From: Rebecca billardiae RCC1528
Lineage: Eukaryota > Haptophyta
Assembly (NCBI GenBank): GCA_965240325.2
Contig: OZ251230.1
Location: 1,302,001 to 1,366,000 of the forward strand
Length of the DNA stretch: 64,000 nucleotides
Reading direction: 5' to 3'
A program made the translations under genes and the position numbers. The notes under the pieces were generated by a model. The model had not been told where the DNA came from. It saw nothing but the letters and a program-made list of their open reading frames with translations, and did no database searches. Below are positions 19,596 through 27,825 of this stretch, piece after piece; positions within the stretch are counted from its first letter, which is position 1; each line of letters starts with the position of its first letter.

Positions 19596-20878
19596 GGCCC
19601 GCGGTGCAGGGCGGAGCGCGCAGCGTGGAGCCCGCACCAGCGGGCCCGAACCACGTTTCAAAAAGATCTTTGATCAAGAAAAAAGGGACGGGGGGCGGCG
19701 GAAAAAAAGGGACGGGGGGCGATTTTTAGGGCTGGCGGAGACCGAGTTTCGAGTTTTTGAGATCGCATTGAGAGGTCTATCAGGCCAAAAAAACCGCGCC
19801 CAGCTGATTCCCTTAAGTAAAGTGCGATCTGGACGTCAGCTGGACGTGACATTAGTGTAACGGTTCGTTGCGAGCGAATCGTACTCGTCTTCCCGGATCG
19901 CGTGACGTCCGGACTGGGCCACATCCGGATCGTCGGAGGTGACGTGCCCCGGCACGATGGGCGATGGCGGATATGCGGGACGGCGCCTGCACGTGCCTCC
20001 GGACCCGCCTCCCGCTTGCTGCTCACGCAGTCAGCTGCGACCGTGGCGCATGATCGCAGAAGCAGTGCCGGCAGTACGGCCTGCATCAGCTAGTGCCGCG
20101 CCGTCGTGGCGCGCGCGGTACGGTTGCGCGTTTGCAGCGCTCGCCGGCTCGGCGACGGCACGCGCGTGCGGCTCAGGTGTGTCAAATGCGGTCTCGTCGG
20201 CGCGCTTTCGCCTGCCACCTCGTGCACCCGTGCCGCCAGTTTCATCGTCTTCATGAGGACTGCTGCTGCTGTCGCCATCCGCTCTCCATCACCCCGAGTC
20301 GCCGGTCGCGCGGCGCGCGCGGTAGGCACTAGGCAGGGCGTACGGTCACTCACCCGTGCAACGGGTCAAGTGGCCAGAGTACGTCTGGTCGTTGGCTGGC
20401 ACGGGCCGCAGCGCTAAAGCACCCTGCTGTCACACCCGACTCCTTCAGTACTCCGAGCTCCGCGGCACGACTCACTCGGCACGATCGCGGACGGGTCGGA
20501 TCCGAGCTGATCAGCCAGAGTTGGACACAGTTTGGCAGCTACTAGTAGTAATTCCGATGCCGATGGCACGATCGCGGACGGGTCGGATCCGAGCTGATCA
20601 GCCAGTTGGACATTTGGCAGCTAGTTGTCAGACGGACGTCCGATTTGACGACCGGTGCCGGGTGCGGTCTCAGGTCCGCTGCTGTGATTGTGTGAAGTGT
20701 GAATGAGTCTCGCGGTCGCGCAGGCAGGGCGACGGTCGGACTAATATAGCTTCAGTCATCTCAGAACCGACTTCAACTGGCGAACTGCCACTACGGCGGA
20801 GAGCCGCGATTGCACGGCCACCGCGGGCCCCCAACTGCGTTGATTCTATGCAGAAAAGGACCGCGGAACGCGGTCATA
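19596..20878 (+). repeat. Left inverted arm (1,283 bp)
   Basis: Pairs with 22700-23990. Contains two 41-bp direct copies (20478-20518 and 20565-20605) spaced 87 bp apart, each beginning GGCACGATCGCGGACGGGTC and each followed by a shorter shared stretch (TTGGACA, TTGGCAGCTA). Open frames of about 100 residues in it show no family motif and are simply mirrored in the other arm. Confidence 0.9.
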
Positions 20879-22699
20879 ATGCTATGGTATAATACTACTA
20901 GTAATACGGTAGACTAGTCTACTGAGCTAGTTACTAGTTACGCGAATCGCGATGACTGTCGGCTCCTACTGACTCATCAATAATTATAAGCACTACTGCT
21001 TTAGCAGTAGCAGCGCTTGCCCGCTGTATAGTCACTATAATATGTGGGGTTATTGGTACAATAACTGATTGTCTAAGAGGACGACAAGAACGCCGGGCGC
21101 CAGCGCCGCTCATCAGCCACATCGCCCTCTACCAGACCATCGCCTCAAAGGGCGCTGCTCCCGGACAAACAGTCTGTCCGGGTTGTTCTGCCGCCCAGGA
21201 GATCGATTTCCGGCGCCGGCCTCTGCCGCCTGCTTCGCCAGGCGCGGCGTGCGAGATGGCTCCAGCCAAGCTCGTCCTGCGTCGCCGGCGGCGGCGGCTC
21301 GCACGCGGGTGGCGCGTCGCGTGCACCGACCAACATCTTCCGCTGTATAGTCACTATAATATACGGCGGTATAGTCAGTAGGCCTGTTTTATTTCTACCA
21401 GATTCCATTTACTATGTCACGGCGACAAACCCGTGCCCGCCAGTGGGAATCGGTGTCACGCCCCGTTCAGTGTTCCTCTCACGGCCGATGGCGGCCCCGG
21501 CGTGCGCGAGGAATGCGATTCCTGCACTCCTCGGTGACCGGTGAGTGCAGGAATCCAGTTGCGGCGCTCGTCCGCCTCGTCGTCGTCGCACACGAGGTAC
21601 ACTGAAGAGCACGGGTCAGAAGCCAGATCTCTCTGCGCGCTCGCGCCCGCGCGGCGAGGCACTGGCAGGCTTGTTCTGGCATCATCTTGGCCAAGACTGC
21701 AGCCTGCCAGATGCGCGAGGACGCGTGTGCACGCCTTTCCCGCGTCATGGGTGCGCGTGGCACGCACCCTGTCGTCATCTACGCCGAGGAGGCCTGAGCA
21801 ACCAGCCCACCAACCTGCCGTGACCACGTTCAAATGCAGGCGGCAAGCTGCATGCGAGCGCACGCAACGGAAGCATCTCACGCTCGACAAGGAAGTGGCG
21901 GCGGAGCGAGTGTAGCTGGTATCGTTTGCAGCCCATCGGTTGTTCAACAATCCTGGTTCGACAACTGACACGGGCGCGACGCAGCCAAGGCAGAGTGCTT
22001 GCAGCTCGCAGCGCGCCCGCAACTGCGGTTTGCCGCCGCGGCGCGGCGATCGTCACACCGCCGTGCGCTGCGAGTGACCTCTGTGTCATGGCGAAGCACC
22101 ATGGCAAGGCTAAGCAGCATGCCTTGGCAACACCTTTCGCTACAGCTCAGCGCCCTAGTACGAACATGCGCCAACGACGTGCCATCCCTACTCCGCAATC
22201 GCGCCGGCACCCACCACCAGCGGGCAAGCCGCCATTTTACCCGGTTTTGGCGAATGTCGCCGTTGGGCTCTCGTAGAAATAAAACAGGCCAGTAGCCGCT
22301 TAACTATACTCTACATAGCAGCTAGTCGTGAGACACCGTGAGAGTAGTGAGAGTGAGACTGATCATGAGAGTGACTGTGAGTGACTCGGTCAGTGCCAGT
22401 GATGTGAGTGCTGACGATTAGATTAGTGCGGCGCGCCGGAGGCTGATGTGAGGCTTTTGACGCTACTGCGCTAGCGCTGATGATGAGCAGCAGCGCTACT
22501 ATGACTATCGCGATCATGCATCGCCCAGGGCCAGTGGCAGTACCCAGTCACTCGGCTGCGCGCCAGATTAGTCCGCAGTCATAGTAGTGTGAGTAGAGCA
22601 CAATGTGATGACGAGCTGATGATATAGTCGGACGCACCGAGCTGTCTCAGCCAGCCGTCGGCGTCGTGAAATCAGAAATGAGGACGAGTCACGTATATA
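20879..22699. other. Centre of the inverted-repeat element
   Basis: 1,821 bp without a recognisable gene. The longest frame (21456-22022, minus strand, 188 residues) shows no motif. Three smaller structures are nested here: a direct pair of 23 bp at 21021-21043 and 21340-21362 (core CTGTATAGTCACTATAATAT); an inverted pair GGCCTGTTTTATTTCTAC at 21381-21398 and 22273-22290; and a 13-bp-arm hairpin at 21517-21555. Confidence 0.6.
21369..22309. mobile_element. Possible nested MITE-like element
   Basis: Ends carry GTATAGT and, slightly inward, the perfect 18-bp inverted match GGCCTGTTTTATTTCTAC (21381-21398 versus 22273-22290). The 874 bp between hold no gene. The termini outside the 18-bp match are only partly alike, so limits are approximate. 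Confidence 0.4.
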
Positions 22700-23990
22700 T
22701 ATGACCGCGTTCCGCGGTCCTTTTCTGCATAGAATCAACGCAGTTGGGGGCCCGCGGTGGCCGTGCAATCGCGGCTCTCCGCCGTAGTGGCAGTTCGCCA
22801 GTTGAAGTCGGTTCTGAGATGACTGAAGCTATATTAGTCCGACCGTCGCCCTGCCTGCGCGACCGCGAGACTCATTCACACTTCACACAATCACAGCAGC
22901 GGACCTGAGACCGCACCCGGCACCGGTCGTCAAATCGGACGTCCGTCTGACAACTAGCTGCCAAATGTCCAACTGGCTGATCAGCTCGGATCCGACCCGT
23001 CCGCGATCGTGCCATCGGCATCGGAATTACTACTAGTAGCTGCCAAACTGTGTCCAACTCTGGCTGATCAGCTCGGATCCGACCCGTCCGCGATCGTGCC
23101 GAGTGAGTCGTGCCGCGGAGCTCGGAGTACTGAAGGAGTCGGGTGTGACAGCAGGGTGCTTTAGCGCTGCGGCCCGTGCCAGCCAACGACCAGACGTACT
23201 CTGGCCACTTGACCCGTTGCACGGGTGAGTGACCGTACGCCCTGCCTAGTGCCTACCGCGCGCGCCGCGCGACCGGCGACTCGGGGTGATGGAGAGCGGA
23301 TGGCGACAGCAGCAGCAGTCCTCATGAAGACGATGAAACTGGCGGCACGGGTGCACGAGGTGGCAGGCGAAAGCGCGCCGACGAGACCGCATTTGACACA
23401 CCTGAGCCGCACGCGCGTGCCGTCGCCGAGCCGGCGAGCGCTGCAAACGCGCAACCGTACCGCGCGCGCCACGACGGCGCGGCACTAGCTGATGCAGGCC
23501 GTACTGCCGGCACTGCTTCTGCGATCATGCGCCACGGTCGCAGCTGACTGCGTGAGCAGCAAGCGGGAGGCGGGTCCGGAGGCACGTGCAGGCGCCGTCC
23601 CGCATATCCGCCATCGCCCATCGTGCCGGGGCACGTCACCTCCGACGATCCGGATCACGGATGTGGCCCAGTCCGGACGTCACGCGATCCGGGAAGACGA
23701 GTACGATTCGCTCGTAACGAACCGTTACACTAATGTCACGTCCAGCTGACGTCCAGATCGCACTTTACTTAAGGGAATCAGCTGGGCGCGGTTTTTTTTG
23801 GCCTGATAGACCTCTCAATGCGATCTCAAAAACTCGAAACTCGGTCTCCGCCAGCCCTAAAAATCGCCCCCCGTCCCTTTTTTTCCGCCGCCCCCCGTCC
23901 CTTTTTTCTTGATCAAAGATCTTTTTGAAACGTGGTTCGGGCCCGCTGGTGCGGGCTCCACGCTGCGCGCTCCGCCCTGCACCGCGGGCC
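22700..23990 (-). repeat. Right inverted arm (1,291 bp)
   Basis: Reverse complement of the left arm apart from a 7-bp insertion near 23655 and one extra T in the T8 run near 23792. Confidence 0.9.
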
Positions 23991-23995
23991 ATAAT
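23991..23995. repeat. Target-site duplication, right (ATAAT)
   Basis: Partner of 19591-19595. Confidence 0.7.
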
Positions 23996-24151
23996 TATGA
24001 CGTACGACAGTATAGACGGGGTCGGGGGAGGGCAAGGCGGTACCGATTGAATAATTGATGCCTGATGAGGCGATTGAGTATTGACGACCGCAGCAGCAAA
24101 CTCCCTTACTCCCTCCCCGGCCGTCGAAAGCACCTGGTTTGAGAATCAGCG

Positions 24152-25243
24152 TCAACTGGCGCCAGACGCGCCGCCGCCCCAGCCGTGCATGCGCCTCCCA
24201 ATCAGCGCGAAGAGCTCGGGCTCGAAGGGCGCGTAGAAGGCGCGCAGCATGCGCGCAGTGCTGTTGTGCATCTCGCGGCCTGCCGCCTTGGAGTTGAGGT
24301 GCACGCTGCCGTGCGGGGTGTCGGAAGGGCCGTGCTTGTCCGAGACCTCGCGCCGCGCACTGGCCGGCGTCTTGGCCATTCGCACCAAGCTGCGCACAGT
24401 GCCCTCCATGTCGGCGATCAGCTCGTCAAAGTCGATCACGCGGATGGAGGACGCGCGGTGCCGCACGAACCACTGGCGCAGGTAGGGTGCATAGACGCCC
24501 ATGCGCACCGGCATGGCGCGCAGCTCGCCAAAGGGTACGCACCTGCGGTTGTTCTTTTCACACGCGCAGCCGGGCCAGTGCGCGCGCCCGTGCACGCGCG
24601 CCACGCGCTCGCAGCACGTCTGAAACACGTGGCGCTCGCGAGCGCTCGGCACGCCGTCGAGCATGTGCGCCGTGGGCAGCCCGCCGCAGCCGCGCGTGAT
24701 CGCGACGTCGAGCCGCGCGACCTGGTCGAAGCCGTCCACGTCGTTGGGCACCTTGAGCAGGGCGGGCCCCCCGTCGGAGTGCATCCCCTGGAAGAAGGAG
24801 GAGAACGCGCGCTGCGCCGGCTCGCGGAGGACGATCGCGATGGCCGGCGAGTGCAGCGACTCGCACACATGCAGCGCCACGCGCGGCACGAGGTAGTAGC
24901 GCGGCGTCTTCTCCGCGCGTATCTGCCCTTGGTGGCAGCGCGCCCACTCGTGTCCGTACGCGCGCAGGTCCGTGGGATTGACCGAGTGGTTGCGGAACCG
25001 CGGCTGATCGAAGAAGTGCATCTCCGACCTCCGGGTCCAGCACACGCTCCTGCTGTCGTGCAGCGCTTGGCCGAGGCTCGTCGTGCCGCCCTTCTGCACG
25101 CCGATCACGACGAGGTTGGGGAGCGTCGAGCTCGGCACGCCATGATGCTTAGGGCTACATCCTTGGTACAGCGCCGCCGCGCCGCTGCCCACGACGAGCA
25201 GGGCGCCAACCGCCACGCGCAGTAGTTGAACGCCGATCGCCAT
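24152..25243 (-). CDS. Golgi-type carbohydrate sulfotransferase (P-loop)
   Basis: Transfers sulfate from PAPS to a sugar or glycan. From the ATG at 25243 the product is 363 residues: a short cytoplasmic end, a signal-anchor helix (about 5-26, VQLLRVAVGALLVVGSGAAA), then a lumenal catalytic domain. The PAPS 5'-phosphosulfate loop is at 46-57 (VIGVQKGGTTSL) and the 3'-phosphate motif at 138-150 (VLREPAQRAFSSF). EMHFFD and RAEKTPRYY fit the heparan-sulfate/NDST-like branch of the family. A cysteine-rich insert (about 220-265) may be disulfide-bonded. Sulfated polysaccharides are abundant on marine algae. The open frame continues upstream to 25501 but that part lacks features; the chosen start places the anchor helix at the N-terminus. 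The gene ends about 160 bp from the inverted-repeat element. Confidence 0.88.
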   Translation of the reverse strand: MAIGVQLLRVAVGALLVVGSGAAALYQGCSPKHHGVPSSTLPNLVVIGVQKGGTTSLGQALHDSRSVCWTRRSEMHFFDQPRFRNHSVNPTDLRAYGHEWARCHQGQIRAEKTPRYYLVPRVALHVCESLHSPAIAIVLREPAQRAFSSFFQGMHSDGGPALLKVPNDVDGFDQVARLDVAITRGCGGLPTAHMLDGVPSARERHVFQTCCERVARVHGRAHWPGCACEKNNRRCVPFGELRAMPVRMGVYAPYLRQWFVRHRASSIRVIDFDELIADMEGTVRSLVRMAKTPASARREVSDKHGPSDTPHGSVHLNSKAAGREMHNSTARMLRAFYAPFEPELFALIGRRMHGWGGGASGAS

Positions 25244-27010
25244 GGCCGTCGCGGCGGGTGACGCGGTCCTCACCAGCACGGGCACCCTGATCCAGCCTCG
25301 AGACAAGCTCAAAGCATGGAGGCGGCCGGATCGCGCGTGGGCACAGGGGTAGGGTGACTGGGCCGGCGGGTCGCTGGATGTGCGCCGTACTGTACGGATC
25401 CCAGAGCGCCTCTCGCGCGCCTCGGTTGAGGGCGGGGGACGTCTGCGCGCGGCTCGCGCCTTGCCAAAGTAGCGCACGTCGCTATGGGCGAAATCTGGCA
25501 CTGCGTGTGTGCGAGGGGTGCAGGCGCAGGGGGGGCGACCCGGATGAGGCTGACGCGTTGGGAGGGCGAGGTGAGCACCTCAGCACCACTCCCGCTCGGT
25601 AGAGTGCCCGCGGCCCACTCGCTACGTGCCTCCTTCTCCCCACACCGGTCCAAGATGCATGTGCTTTCGCATGGGCGCCGCCATGCGCCGCGCCGCGCCG
25701 CGCCGCCGCGCAGAGCGGTGTGCGTCGGTCTTCCGGCTGAATAGTGCGCTACGTGTGACGGCCAGGTTACATGCAGCTAGTATCGGGTTACTGAGGCGTC
25801 CACCGCATCCGAGGCCTCGTAGTCGTAGCCAGCTGCATCAGATTTGGAGCCGCAGGCAGTCCGGGACCACCGGTCCACTGACCGACCGGCGTGGCGCCAG
25901 GGCAGACCAGAGCTGCCGCGGGCTCGTACTCGTCAGCTAGTCAGATATGTCAGGCCCTGGCGCGACGCCCGCCTCGTCGCAGCCCACCTCCACGGCCGCC
26001 GTATGGCCAACCTGGGTAGCACTACCGGTGAGAAACTCCACCGTGCTGCGGGTAACACAGAGCAGGCGGCAGTCAACAGTAAATCCGTCGTCGTACAGTT
26101 CACTCAGATCGAATAAGAGACGCGCACAGCTCAGGCCTGCAGGCGAGATTGATGACGCCCTCCAGCCGTCACCGCCCAAGAAGCCGTCGCCGATGGTAGC
26201 AGGCAAGTAGCTAGTAACTGCTCACTCAAACTAATATAGTAGTTGCCAGCGCCTCCGTGCGACTGCGCTAGACTCACGTTACAAGCTACTACGGTCAGCC
26301 TATTCACATGGCGTCCGCCGCTCGCATTGATGCCACTGCCAGTGCCAGGCCGGGCGTCGTCGATCATACACTGACGACGTATATAACTCGACAGGCTGGC
26401 GCGCGGAATCAACTCTGAAAAAAACTACGATGATACGACGCCGCATTACGCGGGTCCGGCGGCCCGCGCGCCAGTCCCGTGCCAGCCCGTTGACTAATTA
26501 ATGACTCTAACACCGCGGGACCGCCGCGGTACCGGTACTCGGTAGCGTACTGTACTCGACGACATCACTTTTTTTACCGGCGGTGCGACTACACCTCCGT
26601 CTGTGTCGCCTCGCCTGTAGTCGATATCTGAGTCGGGCTGTGGCTCTCGCTGGAAGAAGGCGGTGAGGCCGCACATGCGGCGGCACACGGCGTGAATGAG
26701 GCGGCGGGCACTCCGCACTGCCGCGCCGGCCGAGTCCGCGGTCTGCGGAGGATGCGTGGTGCTCGGGCTGCTGAAGGCAACGGCAGTCGGCAGCGACATG
26801 TCGACACGTTCCATTTCCAAGAGGGTCCATCCGACGCAGGCGTGATCTCCCCAGTGCTGCCAGGCCCAGAGGTAGGGCGGCACGTAACGTACCGTCGGCC
26901 CACTATGTCTATGACCGGACACCGGTATTCAGCAGAGCAACACCAGCATACGCCGATGGTGATGGCAGTCGTGGTGCTGCATGTGGAGGGTGGGGGGAGG
27001 GAGCCCGCAA
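25244..27010. other. 1.8-kb intergenic region
   Basis: No gene that I can support. The part next to 25244 is likely the promoter of the sulfotransferase gene. It contains copy D of the dispersed repeat (26096-26150). Frames on both strands between 26490 and 26920 overlap one another without a motif. Confidence 0.4.
26096..26150 (-). repeat. Dispersed ~50-bp repeat, copy D
   Basis: Read on the minus strand: AATCTCGCCTGC, a short extra AGGC, then CTGAGCTGTGCGCGTCTCTT, ending in a diverged ACTGT. Confidence 0.6.
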
Positions 27011-27496
27011 CTAGACGCTTGGTCGTAAGCCCGAGCGCGTCACACCCTGCACGCGCGATGTGCCCGCGTCAAAGTGAGAGGTGGTGCGCATCTTGCGGAA
27101 CGGCTCGTATGGCGCCTCGTCCCGCACGGCAGTCGAGCCAGCCCACTTGCCGGACTGGAAAGGGCCTTGTGGCTGCGAACGGGGATCGGCGAGCCCACTG
27201 AAACACTCCTTATGATATCGAAGCGCCAAGCGCGCGCCCCTGCGCTCGACCAACTCGGCCCCCAGCTGAGTGAACGGCTTTCGACACTCCCGGCACACGT
27301 GCCCCAAATCGTTCTTGGCCACCGTGCGGTGCAAGAAATCCCAGTACAGCGTCGAGTCGCCTGCGCCCACGCTCGCGGCGCTGACAGTACTCGCACTCCT
27401 CTGTGGGGGCTTCGGCCGCGGCGCGTGCTGGCCAGTCAGGCTGTTGCTCCTCGCTTTGGCTGGCGGCTGCTCCCTCGCTTCCATCCTGCTCATCAA
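27011..27496 (-). CDS. Small C2HC zinc-finger protein
   Basis: A 161-residue frame. The centre (residues about 50-145) has a single putative zinc site of LIM-half or C2HC form: C68-x2-C71 (VCRECRKPF) and H95-x2-C98 (YHKECFSG), followed by ADPRSQPQGPF, KWAGSTAVRDEAPYEPFRKM. The stretch reads as a conserved protein and not as a shadow; I cannot name the family. The N-terminal 45 residues are Ser/Pro/Ala-rich. The start is uncertain: three ATGs lie close together at 27496, 27493 and 27484, and an upstream exon is possible. No membrane segment. Confidence 0.6.
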   Translation of the reverse strand: MMSRMEAREQPPAKARSNSLTGQHAPRPKPPQRSASTVSAASVGAGDSTLYWDFLHRTVAKNDLGHVCRECRKPFTQLGAELVERRGARLALRYHKECFSGLADPRSQPQGPFQSGKWAGSTAVRDEAPYEPFRKMRTTSHFDAGTSRVQGVTRSGLRPSV

Positions 27497-27661
27497 CCAA
27501 AACTTTACGGTTACCCATCCTGGTACTCATTCGGTTACCCTCATTCCTCATTGTCCATTTGATCTACGGCCGTGTCCCCGCCGATTTGAGATTCAAGATT
27601 CCCCAAAAGCTCCAGACCGCAACCAGCTCATCATAAAATCCTATGGGGGTGTATGGGGGTA

Positions 27662-27708
27662 CAGTTTGCTAAGAATAAGAGACGCACACAGCTCAGGCAG
27701 GCGAGATT
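27662..27708 (-). repeat. Dispersed ~50-bp repeat, copy C
   Basis: On the minus strand: AATCTCGCCTGCCTGAGCTG, GTGCGTCTCTTATTCTTAG, CAAACTG. Lies about 120 bp upstream of the rhodopsin kinase start. Confidence 0.7.
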
Positions 27709-27825
27709 GTATCCAGGAAACGTCCGGGGATTTATGATTTGCTGGAACCCGGCCTTGCCCGGAAACATCGTCTCGCCGCAATCGGCACCACGTTCGCCTC
27801 GCGTCGGCTTTGGGGTTGAGCCGGC

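Larger units (their letters stand above)
19596..23990. mobile_element. 4.4-kb inverted-repeat (foldback-type) element with 5-bp target duplication
   Basis: Two almost identical arms in inverted orientation, 19596-20878 and 22700-23990, flank an 1,821-bp centre. The outer ends are GGCCCGCGGTGCAGGGCGGA and its complement. The element is bracketed by direct copies of ATAAT at 19591-19595 and 23991-23995, the mark of a transposition event. The only arm differences I found are a 7-bp insertion and one extra base in an A/T run, both in the right arm, so the insertion or an arm-to-arm conversion is recent. No transposase, polymerase or integrase is recognisable in the arms or centre, so it is non-autonomous. 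Long inverted ends fit foldback or MULE-like elements, but 5-bp duplications are not the usual 8-11 bp of MULEs. Confidence 0.85.

Noticed and set aside
19596-23990. Treating the mirrored frames in the two long arms as duplicated genes
   Set aside because: They are copies only because the arms are inverted repeats; none shows a domain, and several frames overlap on both strands.
19596-23990. Calling the large element a Polinton/Maverick or an LTR retroelement
   Set aside because: No polymerase, integrase, capsid or reverse transcriptase is visible, it is only 4.4 kb, and the long repeats are inverted, not direct.
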